A DNA stretch of 64,000 nt from Haloechinothrix aidingensis (GTDB lineage: Bacteria > Actinomycetota > Actinomycetes > Mycobacteriales > Pseudonocardiaceae): contig NZ_JACCKD010000001.1 of the NCBI RefSeq assembly GCF_013450155.1, positions 434,001 to 498,000 on the forward strand, in the 5' to 3' direction. The position numbers and the translations under genes are program-made. How positions within the stretch are numbered: the stretch's first letter is position 1; every line of letters starts with the position of its first letter. The notes beneath the pieces were generated by a model, which saw only the letters and a list, made by a program, of their open reading frames with translations, was not told where the DNA came from and did no database searches. Shown here piece by piece: positions 42,608 through 50,949 of the stretch.

Positions 42608-44632
42608 ATGTTGACGGTGCCCACGTTTCCCTATGCCGTCCGGGAAGAGGAGCACATCTGGATCCCGATGGCCGACGGCACACGACTGGCCGCACGGATC
42701 TGGCGGCCGGTGCATTCCGATCTCGAACCCGTTCCGGGGATCGTGGAGATCATCCCCTACCGGCAGCGTGATCTGACCTCCCGCAGGGACTCGATCCACC
42801 ACCCCTACATCGCCGGGCACGGGTACGCCTGCATGCGCGTGGACCTGCGGGGCAGCGGGGATTCCGAGGGTGTGCTCACCGACGAGTACCTGGAGGAGGA
42901 GCTCTCGGACGCCGAGGACGTGCTGGCCTGGCTTGCCAAGCAGCCGTGGTGCACCGGGCGGATGGGGATGATGGGGATCTCCTGGGGTGGGTTCAATGCG
43001 TTGCAGGTCGCCGCACGCAGGCCGCAGGGTCTGGACGCGATCGTGACGGTCAGTTCCACCGACGACCGCTACACCGACGACGTGCACTACATGGGCGGCT
43101 GCCTGCTGTCGGACAACCTGTCCTGGGCCTCGACGATGTTCGCCTACAACTCCTGCCCGCCGGACCCGGCTGTGGTCGGGGAGCGCTGGCGGGACCTGTG
43201 GCTGCAGCGCCTGAAACGCAGCGGGCTGTGGCTCGAGGAGTGGTTGCTGCACCAGCGCAGGGACGAGTACTGGCGGCACGGCTCGATCTGTGAGGACTAC
43301 TCGGCCGTGCAGTGCGCGGTGCTCGCGGTCAGCGGCTGGGCCGACGGGTACACCAACGCGGTGTTCCGCATGCTGGAGAACCTCTCGGCGCCGTGCAAGG
43401 GTCTGGTCGGCCCGTGGGGGCACAAGTACCCGCACCTGGGTGAGCCCGGTCCGGCGATCGGCTTCCTCCAGGAGATGGTGCGCTGGTGGGACCACTGGCT
43501 CAAGGACGTCGACAACGACGTGATGAACGAGCGGACGCTGTGGATATGGATGCAGGAGACCGTGCCGCCGTTCACCGCGTACGAGGAGCGGCCCGGTCGC
43601 TGGGTCGGCGAGCCGAGCTGGCCGTCCCCGAACATCCGGCAGATCGCCTACCCGCTGCAGCGGCACCGCATCGGGCACCCCGGCGAGCCGACCGAGTCCG
43701 AGGAACTCACGGTCGAGTCGCCGCTGTCGGTCGGCCAGTACGCCGGCAAGTGGTGCTCCTACAACGCGCCGCCGGACCTGCCCTACGACCAGCGCGAGGA
43801 GGACGGCGGCTCGCTGGTGTTCGACACGGAGGACCTGACCGAGCGGTGCGAGATCCTCGGCTCACCTGCCGTGGAGCTGGACTTCGCCGTGACGAGACCG
43901 GTGGCCATGGTGGCGGTGCGGCTGTCCGACGTCGCGCCGGACGGCCAGGCGACCCGGATCAGCTACGGGCTGCTCAACCTGACGCACCGTACCGGCCACG
44001 ACACGCCGGAGCCGCTGGTTCCCGGCAGGCGCTACCGCGTGACCGTGCACCTCAACGCGATGGCACAGGCCTTGCCGCCCGGCCACCGGCTACGGGTGGC
44101 GATCTCGACGTCCTACTGGCCGCTGGCCTGGCCCCCTCCCGAGCCGGTGCGGCTGTCGATGTTCACCGGAACCAGCAGGCTCATCCTGCCGATCCGGCCC
44201 GCAGCGGAGTCCGGGGAGGAGCCGGAGGAGCCGTTCGGGCCGCCCGAGGGCGCGGAGCCGATCCCTGTGACCCAGATCGAGGCCGGTGACGAGCGCTGGA
44301 CGGTCTCGCGGGACCTCGTGGAGTACCGCTCGGCGCTGGAGGTGGTCAAGGATCTCGGTGCGGTGCGCTTCGACGACATCGACCTCACCGTCACCCGCCG
44401 TGCCTACGAGCGCTACTCCTGGGTGGGTAACGATGTCGGCTCGGTCAGCGGCGAGACCGAGTGGCGGATCGGGTTCAAGCGGGGGGACTGGGAGATCTCC
44501 ACCTACACCCGCACCGTGTTGACCTCGACGGCCGACGAGTTCCACCTGCGCGCCGAGCTCGACGCCTACGAGGGGGAGAAGCGCGTCGTCTCGTACAACT
44601 GGGACGACTCGGTGCCGCGCGACCTGGTCTGA
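42608..44632 (+). CDS. Cytosolic CocE/NonD (X-Pro dipeptidyl-peptidase-like) hydrolase
   Basis: 674 residues without a signal peptide. The S15-type core has MMGISWGGFNALQVAARRP (nucleophile Ser), SGWADGYTNAVFRML (Asp) and VGPWGHKYPH (His). The PepX C-terminal jelly-roll follows from about residue 380 (LEILGSPAVELDF-like region, LRVAISTSYWPLAWPPPEPVRLS). An extra C-terminal beta segment of some 120 residues ends the protein. ATG 42608 is 32 bp after the ATP-grasp gene. Cocaine esterase, glutaryl-7-ACA acylase and PepX all belong here, so only acyl-ester or amide hydrolysis is claimed. Confidence 0.87.
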   Translation: MLTVPTFPYAVREEEHIWIPMADGTRLAARIWRPVHSDLEPVPGIVEIIPYRQRDLTSRRDSIHHPYIAGHGYACMRVDLRGSGDSEGVLTDEYLEEELSDAEDVLAWLAKQPWCTGRMGMMGISWGGFNALQVAARRPQGLDAIVTVSSTDDRYTDDVHYMGGCLLSDNLSWASTMFAYNSCPPDPAVVGERWRDLWLQRLKRSGLWLEEWLLHQRRDEYWRHGSICEDYSAVQCAVLAVSGWADGYTNAVFRMLENLSAPCKGLVGPWGHKYPHLGEPGPAIGFLQEMVRWWDHWLKDVDNDVMNERTLWIWMQETVPPFTAYEERPGRWVGEPSWPSPNIRQIAYPLQRHRIGHPGEPTESEELTVESPLSVGQYAGKWCSYNAPPDLPYDQREEDGGSLVFDTEDLTERCEILGSPAVELDFAVTRPVAMVAVRLSDVAPDGQATRISYGLLNLTHRTGHDTPEPLVPGRRYRVTVHLNAMAQALPPGHRLRVAISTSYWPLAWPPPEPVRLSMFTGTSRLILPIRPAAESGEEPEEPFGPPEGAEPIPVTQIEAGDERWTVSRDLVEYRSALEVVKDLGAVRFDDIDLTVTRRAYERYSWVGNDVGSVSGETEWRIGFKRGDWEISTYTRTVLTSTADEFHLRAELDAYEGEKRVVSYNWDDSVPRDLV

Positions 44633-44705
44633 GGTCCCGCTGCCGAACCGGTTTCCGGGCGCGTGGCCTGCCTGGCGACGCGGGCGGGCGAAACCGGGTT
44701 CCCGC

Positions 44706-44734
44706 TTGACACCGGACTAGAATAGTATTCTAGT
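44706..44734 (+). promoter_or_regulatory. Promoter and perfect TetR operator
   Basis: TTGACA (44706-44711) is followed by a perfect palindrome with a single central base, ACTAGAATA-G-TATTCTAGT (44716-44734). The best -10 at 17-bp spacing, TCTAGT (44729-44734), lies within the right arm. The start codon at 44741 is then about where transcription would begin, suggesting a leaderless mRNA repressed by its own product. Confidence 0.75.
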
Positions 44735-44740
44735 CGTGAG

Positions 44741-45352
44741 ATGGGTGCAGGCATGTCGGTCGCCGGTGGGGAACCGGAGCGCAGGCGCGCGATCCTGGAC
44801 GCGGCGCTCGCGTGCTTCACGGTGAAGGGATTCTCCGCGACCACGGTCGACGACATCCGCATCCGGTCCGGGGCGAGCGTCGGGTCGATCTACCACCACT
44901 TCGGCGGTAAGGAACGGATCGCTGCTGCGCTCTACATCGCGGGGATCCGGGACTACCAGGAGGGCATCCTCGCGGTGTTGCGCGAGCACCGGGACGCCAG
45001 GGCCGGGATCACCGCGCTGGTCGGTCACCACCTGCGCTGGATCGCCGAGCACCCGGATCTGGCGCGTTTCCTGCTGCGGCGCCGCGAGACCGAGGTCGCG
45101 CTGGCCAGTGACGGTGAGCTGCGCGAGATGAACCGGGCGCTGTTCGAGGCCATCGCGGACTGGCTGCGACCGCACGTGGCGGCGGGCCGGGTCCGCTCGT
45201 TGCCGACCGACCTGTACAGCGCGCTGCTGATCGGGCCGAGCCAGGAGTTCGCGCGGCACTGGTTGGAAGGGCGTACCAAGAGCACGATCGAGCAAGCCGA
45301 ACGCAGCCTGGCCGAGGCGGCCTGGGCCGCGGTGTCCGTGGAAGGAGCGTGA
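44741..45352 (+). CDS. TetR-family repressor
   Basis: 203 residues. The N-terminal helix-turn-helix (RRRAILDAALACFTVKGFSATTVDDIRIRSGASVGSIYHHFGGKERIAAALYIAGI, about residues 11-65) is canonical. The C-terminal ligand domain contains HLRWIAEHPDLARFLLRRRETEVALASDGELREMNRALFEAIADWLRPHV. The AcrR/FadR-like fit and the linked crotonase gene suggest an acyl-CoA effector (inference). ATG 44741 or 44753 are both possible. The operator is immediately upstream. Confidence 0.88.
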   Translation: MGAGMSVAGGEPERRRAILDAALACFTVKGFSATTVDDIRIRSGASVGSIYHHFGGKERIAAALYIAGIRDYQEGILAVLREHRDARAGITALVGHHLRWIAEHPDLARFLLRRRETEVALASDGELREMNRALFEAIADWLRPHVAAGRVRSLPTDLYSALLIGPSQEFARHWLEGRTKSTIEQAERSLAEAAWAAVSVEGA

Positions 45353-45354
45353 CG

Positions 45355-46185
45355 ATGGCGACGTCGTACCCGGAAGCCCTGGAGCAAGCCAGGCAGAGCA
45401 CGCGGGAGTACGTGCGGGTCGAGCGGCACGGAGCCCGCGCGGTGGTGCGGATGGACGATCCGGACCGGCTCAACGCGCTCAGCGCACCGCTGACGGTGCA
45501 GCTGCACGACGCGCTTCGCGAGCTCGCGGCCGACCAGCAGCTGCGGTGCATCGTGCTCACCGGTACCGACCCCGCGTTCTCTGCCGGTGGGGACCTGAAC
45601 CTGATGACCGACACCGCGCATCCCATGGTCGACGAGGGCGCGGGCGGAGCGACGTCGGTGTGGCGGTGGATCAGGGGCCAGTTCGGCGGCATCGCGCGCC
45701 TGCTCGCCGGTACGGACAAGACGGTCGTCGCCGCCGTCAACGGCACGGCGGCAGGCGTCGGGCTGGCGTTCGCGCTGTCCTGTGACCTGATCATCGTCTC
45801 GGAGCGGGCTCGTATCGTCCCGGCGTTCGGCCGGATCGGCCTGGTGCCGGAGGTGGGCACCAGCTGGTTGCTCACCCGCAGGCTCGGCTATCAGCGGACG
45901 TTCGAGCTGTTCGCCTCCGGCCGGGAACTGGACGGGGCGGAGGCGGCCGAGCTCGGGCTGGTCAACTCGGCGGTCCCGCACGAGGAGCTGCTGGCCACCG
46001 CGGACGGATGGTGCGATCGGGTGGAGGCGCTGCCCGAGCACGTCCCGGCGATGATGAAGCCGATGCTGCGGGCCGCCGCGGACATGAGCTGGGAGCAGGC
46101 GATGGCGATGGAGGAGTTCGCCGAGCCCATGTGCTTCACCACGAGCCCGCACCGGGGTGCGGTCTCCGCCTTGCTTGGCAGGTGA
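45355..46185 (+). CDS. Crotonase-family enoyl-CoA isomerase/hydratase-like protein
   Basis: 276 residues. The oxyanion segments TDPAFSAGGDLNLM and VNGTAAGVGLAFALSCDLIIVSERARIVPAFGRIGLVPEVGTSWLLTRRLG define the crotonase fold. Both glutamates of classical hydratases are replaced by Ala (GLAFALSCD and VPAF), while a Glu stands at LVPEVGTSW, where enoyl-CoA isomerases and PaaG-type enzymes keep their acid. Isomerase activity is therefore more likely than hydration. ATG 45355 has better spacing to GAAGGAGC than GTG 45349, which overlaps the TetR stop. It is cotranscribed with the repressor. Confidence 0.82.
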   Translation: MATSYPEALEQARQSTREYVRVERHGARAVVRMDDPDRLNALSAPLTVQLHDALRELAADQQLRCIVLTGTDPAFSAGGDLNLMTDTAHPMVDEGAGGATSVWRWIRGQFGGIARLLAGTDKTVVAAVNGTAAGVGLAFALSCDLIIVSERARIVPAFGRIGLVPEVGTSWLLTRRLGYQRTFELFASGRELDGAEAAELGLVNSAVPHEELLATADGWCDRVEALPEHVPAMMKPMLRAAADMSWEQAMAMEEFAEPMCFTTSPHRGAVSALLGR

Positions 46186-46197
46186 GCGACCGGCGCG

Positions 46198-46347
46198 TCA
46201 CCGCTCGCGGTGCCGCGCGGGCAGCGGGGCGTCACACTGCGGCCGCCACGTGCCGAGGTGCAGCCATTGCCTGCCCCACGGGTAGCTGACAAGCACCGTG
46301 GGCCGGACGCAGCGGGGGCAGGGTTGCGGGGTGGAGTCGATGGCCAT
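46198..46347 (-). CDS. Very small Cys-containing protein
   Basis: 49 residues, MAIDSTPQPCPRCVRPTVLVSYPWGRQWLHLGTWRPQCDAPLPARHRER. CPRC and a later single Cys suggest a partial zinc ribbon. ATG 46347 follows GGAGGG. It sits 20 bp downstream of another small gene on the same strand. The function is unknown. Confidence 0.45.
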   Translation of the reverse strand: MAIDSTPQPCPRCVRPTVLVSYPWGRQWLHLGTWRPQCDAPLPARHRER

Positions 46348-46367
46348 GCCGTGTTCGTCCCTCCGGC

Positions 46368-46640
46368 TCAAGCGGCCGTCGTGAGCGGGGCCAGCGCTGC
46401 CGCGCCTGCCTTGCTGAGCAACACCCGGCGATCGAACGGGCCGAGCCGGACCTCGATCGTGATCAGGCCGCGGTCGGCGAGCTGGTCGAGCACCGGTTCG
46501 TCCCAGGGCGGGACCTGGCCTGCCTCGCTCCCGTCGGGGCCCTGCCACCGGTAGCCTGCGGGCCCACCCCACGAGCCGAGGTGGAACAGCAGCTCGTCGT
46601 CGGCCGCGTACCGGAGCAGTCGGAGTTCGTGGTCGGTCAT
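46368..46640 (-). CDS. Small winged-helix-like hypothetical protein
   Basis: 90 residues: HELRLLRYAADDELLFHLGSWGGPAGYRWQGPDG ... DEPVLDQLADRGLITIEVRLGPFDRRVLLSKAGAAAL. The C-terminal half is a winged-helix-like unit, as in the protein at 36270. ATG 46640 is preceded by GAGGTG. It probably forms a two-gene unit with the 49-residue protein downstream. Unknown function. Confidence 0.55.
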   Translation of the reverse strand: MTDHELRLLRYAADDELLFHLGSWGGPAGYRWQGPDGSEAGQVPPWDEPVLDQLADRGLITIEVRLGPFDRRVLLSKAGAAALAPLTTAA

Positions 46641-46798
46641 AGCGCACCTCACAGCTTTATGACATATCCCACCGTCTCCCGTGATTCGCGGCCGGGCATC
46701 GCGTGGATTGCGGAGATGCCTACCTATTCCCGGTACGTACGTATCGCCTACGGGCTCGTTGGCTGCCCGGGGCCGTTCCCGCCCCGCGCGGGCCGGCT

Positions 46799-47338
46799 CT
46801 AAACCGGTGCGGCTTCGCCGCCGGGGGTGACCACCAGCCACAGGCCGCCGTACTCGTCCACGTTGTGGCACTTCACCTCGCCGGGGTCCTCGTCGGCGTA
46901 GAAGTACAGCGGGCTGCCCGCGTAGGTGACCTGGACGCTGCCGTCGGCGCGCTCGGTCGTGCCGAGCAGGTCCTCCTGCGCTTCCCCGCCTGCCAGGGGA
47001 GCCCCGTCGGTGAGTACGGGCGGCCACGCGGCGGCGCACGCGTCGTAGCATTCCGGCTCGCTGCTGGTCTCCCTGTCGAACAGGTAGATGGCCTGCCCGC
47101 GGTCATCGAAGAGCATCTCGCCGAACTCGCTGCCGTCCGTCGTCACCAGGGTGCCGGTAGCGGCGTCGGGTGTCGCGGTCGTGGCGGGAGGGGCTCCGCC
47201 GGTTGCCGGGCCGGTTGCCGGGCCGGTTGCCGGGCCCGCCCCGGTCGTGCCGTCGGGCTCCGCGCCGGGCTCGCCGTCGGTGCCGCAGCCGGACAGGGTC
47301 AGCGCGAGCACCGTCGCCAGTACGGCAACGCGGCGCAT
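46799..47338 (-). CDS. Secreted-repeat (COG4315-like) lipoprotein
   Basis: 179 residues. The signal peptide ends in lipobox LTLSGC, followed by a Gly/Pro/Thr linker with a short GPAT repeat. Then come two copies of the Y-x-(F/W/Y)-x-x-D unit: QAIYLFDRETSSEPECYDACAAAWPPVLTDG and SPLYFYADEDPGEVKCHNVDEYGGLWLVVTPGG. This is the secreted repeat domain of unknown function, often linked to haem or redox proteins. ATG 47338 follows AGGAGG. A hairpin separates it from the acyl-CoA dehydrogenase upstream. Confidence 0.85.
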   Translation of the reverse strand: MRRVAVLATVLALTLSGCGTDGEPGAEPDGTTGAGPATGPATGPATGGAPPATTATPDAATGTLVTTDGSEFGEMLFDDRGQAIYLFDRETSSEPECYDACAAAWPPVLTDGAPLAGGEAQEDLLGTTERADGSVQVTYAGSPLYFYADEDPGEVKCHNVDEYGGLWLVVTPGGEAAPV

Positions 47339-47359
47339 CGGGTACCTCCTCACCGCCCC

Positions 47360-47395
47360 GCGCGGGGCGCCGCGCTCCAGCGTAGCGCCCCGCGC
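47360..47395 (-). terminator. Hairpin terminator
   Basis: Perfect 11-bp arms (GCGCGGGGCGC at 47360-47370 and its complement at 47385-47395) around a 14-nt loop. It lies just downstream of the acyl-CoA dehydrogenase stop and 22 bp before the lipoprotein start codon. Confidence 0.6.
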
Positions 47396-47401
47396 CGGGG
47401 T

Positions 47402-48538
47402 TCACAGCCCGAAGGTCTTCCCGATGATGTCCCGCTGGATCTCGCTGGTCCCGCCATACACAGTGGACACTACTGTGGAGCGGAGCAGCGCCTCCATGCC
47501 GTACTCGGTCGCGTAGCCGTAGCCACCCATCATCTGCATGCCGTCCAGAGCCATCTGCTTGGCGAACTCGGTCGCCTTGAGCTTGGCCATGGACGCCTCG
47601 CGGGGCAGCATCCGGCCGGGGTTGGCGTCGATCGTGGCGGCCACGTCGTGCACGAGCAGCCGGGTGCACTCCAGCTCGGTGGCGTGGTCGGCGATGCGGT
47701 GCCGCAGCGCCTGGAAACTGCCGACGGGCTGGCCGAACTGCTCGCGCTCGCGGACATAGGAAACGGTGTCGTCGAACGCGCGCCGTGCCGTGCCGAGCAT
47801 CAGCCCCGCCAGGATCATGCGTTCCAGGTTCAGCCCGGCCATGAGCTGCTTCCAGCCCTGCCCCTCGGTGCCGACGACCGCGTCGGCCGGGAGCGTGCAG
47901 TCGGTGAGGAAGAGGTCGTTGACCTCCTTGCCACCCATGGTCTCGATCCCGCGGATCTCCAGGCCCTCCGTGTCGGTGGGTACCGAGAACATGGTCAGGC
48001 CCGCGTGCCGGTCCTGCTGCGCGTCGGTGCGGGCGACGAGCAGGATGTTGTCGGCGATGTGCGCGTTGGAGCACCAGGTCTTCTGCCCGTTGATCACCCA
48101 CTGGTCGCCGCGCCGCTCGGCCTTGCACGTCACCCCCGCGACGTCGGATCCGGCCTCGGGCTCGGACATCGAGATCCCCAGTACCGAGCCGCCGACGACG
48201 GCCGGCAGTAGCTGCTTCTTCTGCTCCTCGGAGCCGAACTTCTCGTAGGCGGACGCGGCGATGATCGTGGTGGCGAAGCCGCTGATCGGTGCTCGCCAGT
48301 AGGACGTCTCCTCCAGGAAGATCAGCAGGTCAACCATGCCCTGCCCCGCCCCGCCGTACTCCTCGGCCACCGCGACACCCAGCCAGCCGAGTTCGGCCAT
48401 CTTGCGGTACAGCTCCACGCTGTGCGGGTGCTCGCCGTTGCCGGTCAGCTCGTCCCGCTGCTCCTTGCTGCCCGCCTCGCGCTTGCAGAACTCGCCGATC
48501 GCCGCGGCGAAGTCGCGCTGCTCGTCAGTCGGTCGCAC
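47402..48538 (-). CDS. Acyl-CoA dehydrogenase
   Basis: 378 residues, three-domain ACAD fold: N-terminal helices (RPTDEQRDFAAAIGEFC), FAD/substrate middle domain LGISMSEPEAGSDVAGVTCKAERRGDQWVINGQKTWCSNA, and C-terminal helices with LDGMQMMGGYGYATEYGMEALLRSTVVSTVYGGTSEIQRDIIG. The canonical YEGT catalytic Glu is Gly here (VYGGTSEIQ), so the base must come from another position or the substrate class is atypical. GTG 48538. The MpaB-like gene lies 46 bp upstream on the same strand, so they may be cotranscribed. Confidence 0.85.
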   Translation of the reverse strand: MRPTDEQRDFAAAIGEFCKREAGSKEQRDELTGNGEHPHSVELYRKMAELGWLGVAVAEEYGGAGQGMVDLLIFLEETSYWRAPISGFATTIIAASAYEKFGSEEQKKQLLPAVVGGSVLGISMSEPEAGSDVAGVTCKAERRGDQWVINGQKTWCSNAHIADNILLVARTDAQQDRHAGLTMFSVPTDTEGLEIRGIETMGGKEVNDLFLTDCTLPADAVVGTEGQGWKQLMAGLNLERMILAGLMLGTARRAFDDTVSYVREREQFGQPVGSFQALRHRIADHATELECTRLLVHDVAATIDANPGRMLPREASMAKLKATEFAKQMALDGMQMMGGYGYATEYGMEALLRSTVVSTVYGGTSEIQRDIIGKTFGL

Positions 48539-48584
48539 GATGGGTGCTCCTCTCCTCGAAGGGTGGTTCCGGTGCCCGGATTCG

Positions 48585-49412
48585 TCAGACCAGCCTGCGG
48601 CCGGTGCGGATCCGGCGGCGCAGGTCGGCGAGGCACAGGTTGTACGGGAACTGCCGCAGCGGGCGGGGGAGGCGCTTGACCACCGTCGCGATCACCGACA
48701 TGAGGCGGTCGAAGCGCCGCTGCTGGCGTGGGGTCCAGGTCAGCCCCATCTCCTCGCGGAAGTGGTGCGGGAGGAACCCGGTGGTCACGAACCGGTGGAA
48801 CGGCGCGAGGGGAACCCGCACGGCGCGCGGCAGGAACCGCAACATGACCAGGTCGTGCAGGTAGTCGCGCACCGTGTCGTCGATGGAGACCTGCTCGAGA
48901 CCCCGCTGCCAGTACTCGGCGAACGCGGCGCGGTCGGCAGGCCACATCTCGGCCGGTACCTGCAGGGTCGTGCCGAGTGCCGCGGCGCGGGCGTAGATCT
49001 CGTCCTTGCTGTCCTCGTCGGGCTCGTCGAGGAGCGCGGCGCAGGTGTCCTCCACACCCTTGTACAGGCAGGCCGCCACCCAGAGCTGCAGTTCCGGGTC
49101 GAAGGCGTTGTAGGACACCGGGCTGGACTCGCCGGAGCGCACGGCCGCGTGCGAGCCGTTCACGGCACGGCGGTAGTGCGCCCGCTCGGTGTCGGTACCG
49201 AGCGTGGCGACCGCGAGGTAGGTCAGCGTGGTGCGGGTGCGCTTGACGGGGTGCCGGAACACCTGCCCGCTCTCCACGGTGCTCTCCACCACGCCGTAGC
49301 CGACACCGGGCCTGCCGAGCTGCATGATCACGTTCGCCGTTCCGGCCAGCAGGCTCGCACCGACGATGATGTCGTCCATCTCCGTCGAGCGAGCTTGGCT
49401 CGTATGTGTCAT
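48585..49412 (-). CDS. MpaB-like (DUF2236) haem-dependent oxygenase family protein
   Basis: 275 residues. Features of the MpaB/rubber oxygenase family are IIVGASLLAGTANVIMQLGRPGVGYGVVES, RTTLTYLAVATLGTDTERAHYRRAVNGSHAAVR (with the likely haem His) and ELQLWVAACLYKGVEDT. These proteins are membrane-associated or secreted oxygenases acting on hydrophobic substrates. ATG 49412 is used, although an upstream in-frame start (49457) exists. It diverges from a TetR gene, the likely regulator, and is followed by the acyl-CoA dehydrogenase. Confidence 0.8.
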   Translation of the reverse strand: MTHTSQARSTEMDDIIVGASLLAGTANVIMQLGRPGVGYGVVESTVESGQVFRHPVKRTRTTLTYLAVATLGTDTERAHYRRAVNGSHAAVRSGESSPVSYNAFDPELQLWVAACLYKGVEDTCAALLDEPDEDSKDEIYARAAALGTTLQVPAEMWPADRAAFAEYWQRGLEQVSIDDTVRDYLHDLVMLRFLPRAVRVPLAPFHRFVTTGFLPHHFREEMGLTWTPRQQRRFDRLMSVIATVVKRLPRPLRQFPYNLCLADLRRRIRTGRRLV

Positions 49413-49490
49413 CGGGACCCCCGGACTCCGGAGAAATCTGAATACGGTTGTTATCAAATATGAGACGCCTCTACGGCCGGATCTGTCAAG

Positions 49491-50165
49491 ATGGAACGCA
49501 TGGGAAGCTCATCGCTCCGCGTGTACGGGGGAGTGGCCGGTAACGACCGCAAGGCCGAGCGTCGTGCGCAACTCATCGAAGCGGGCCTGGAACTGCTCGG
49601 AACCGGGGACGGTGAGCAGGGCGTGACGGTCCGGGGGGTGTGCAAGCGCTCCGGGCTAACCGCGCGCTACTTCTACGAGAGCTTCGCCGACCGGGACGAG
49701 CTCGCCGTGGCCGTGTTCGACCACGTGGTCTCCGGTATCGCGACAGCCACCCTGGAAGCGGTGGACTCCGCCCCCGCGGGCACCCGCGCGAAGGTGCGAG
49801 CGGGCCTGGCGACCATCGTGCGCACCGTCGCGGAGGATCCGCGCCGGGGGCGGTTGCTGTTCTCGCCCGCGCTGAGCTCGACGGTGCTCGCGCACCGCCG
49901 CGTCGAGTCGACCCGCATGTTCGCGCGCCTGCTCGGGGGGCAGGTGCGCGAGCACTACGGTATCGGCGGGTCCACCGCGCTCGACCTGATGACCGAGTTC
50001 CTGGTGGGTGGTCTGGCGCAGGCGTTGACGTCCTGGCTCAACGGCGTACTCGACCTCAGCGAGGAGGGGCTCGTGGAGCATTGCCTCGAGATGTTCCTCG
50101 CGGTGCAGGGCGGGCGGTTGGAGCCGGGCGACGGGGCAGCCGGGCTACAGGCCGGGACCGGCTGA
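49491..50165 (+). CDS. TetR-family regulator divergent from the MpaB-like gene
   Basis: 224 residues. The helix-turn-helix is RRAQLIEAGLELLGTGDGEQGVTVRGVCKRSGLTARYFYESFADRDELAVAVFDHV. The variable C-terminal part contains ARLLGGQVREHYGIGGSTALDLMTEFLVGGLAQALTSWL. ATG 49491 (or 49500) lacks a strong ribosome binding site. The 78-bp divergent region is AT-rich (ACGGTTGTTATCAAATATGAG) and probably holds the operator and both promoters. Confidence 0.85.
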   Translation: MERMGSSSLRVYGGVAGNDRKAERRAQLIEAGLELLGTGDGEQGVTVRGVCKRSGLTARYFYESFADRDELAVAVFDHVVSGIATATLEAVDSAPAGTRAKVRAGLATIVRTVAEDPRRGRLLFSPALSSTVLAHRRVESTRMFARLLGGQVREHYGIGGSTALDLMTEFLVGGLAQALTSWLNGVLDLSEEGLVEHCLEMFLAVQGGRLEPGDGAAGLQAGTG

Positions 50166-50195
50166 CGTTCGCGGGGACGGCCGGGGAGCGCAGGC

Positions 50196-50864
50196 TTACC
50201 TCCGCGTGGGGATGATCGGCCTGCGCTCCAGCAGCCATTCGACGACGCCGCCGTCCAGGCGCCGGGCCGCCTTGCCCTTGCTGCGCAGCAGCCGCACCGC
50301 CGCGTACGGCCGCGCGCAGTAGCTGCTGCGACCGTAGACGACGATCTCGACATCGTCCGGGAGGGCACTGATGTTGTCGGTGAGCCGGTCGAACGGCAGG
50401 CACAGCGCCCCGTCGATATGGCCGGCGTCGAACTCGTCCTCGCCGCGCACATCGACAACCACGATCGGGCCGGTGCGCAGGATGTCGGCGAGCTCGTCGC
50501 GCCCGAGCGGAGTCTCCTCGTCGTCGCCGAGGAGCTCGCGTGCGGCGCGTTCGGTGGCGGCCAGCTGGCTGTCCGCGACCTGCCGCACGGCCGCGAACGC
50601 GTCCAGTACCTCCGCACCGGCCAGCCGGTAGTACACCCGGTTGCCGACCTTGCGGTTGGTGACCAGCCCGCTCTGGTGCATGGTCTGCAGGTGAGCCGAG
50701 GCCGTCGTGGTCTTCAGCGCCGCGGCTTGCGCGAGCGCCTCCACTGTCCGCTCGCCTTGCGCGAGGACGTCGATCAGTTCGAGCCGCTTGGAGCTGGCAA
50801 GCGCCTTGCCGACCCGAGCGAACTGCTGGTAGATCGACTCCCGTGCGGCAGAAGCCTCAACCAT
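50196..50864 (-). CDS. ArsR-type winged helix fused to a rhodanese domain
   Basis: 222 residues. Residues about 10-105 form an ArsR winged helix (RVGKALASSKRLELIDVLAQGERTVEALAQAAALKTTTASAHLQTMHQSGLVTNRKVGNRVYYRL). Residues about 120-215 form a rhodanese domain (TGPIVVVDVRGEDEFDAGHIDGALCLPFDRL) with the active Cys in IVVYGRSSYCARPYAAVRLL. The fusion suggests a persulfide- or thiol-sensing repressor. The adjacent PhnD-like gene, 85 bp upstream and on the same strand, may be under its control. Confidence 0.85.
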   Translation of the reverse strand: MVEASAARESIYQQFARVGKALASSKRLELIDVLAQGERTVEALAQAAALKTTTASAHLQTMHQSGLVTNRKVGNRVYYRLAGAEVLDAFAAVRQVADSQLAATERAARELLGDDEETPLGRDELADILRTGPIVVVDVRGEDEFDAGHIDGALCLPFDRLTDNISALPDDVEIVVYGRSSYCARPYAAVRLLRSKGKAARRLDGGVVEWLLERRPIIPTRR

Positions 50865-50949
50865 ATCGATACTTTCTCATGGAGTACTGGAATTCCCGAC
50901 CGTTCAGGCCTCCGCTTCGCCCAACCGGGGGATCACCTGGCCGTGATGT

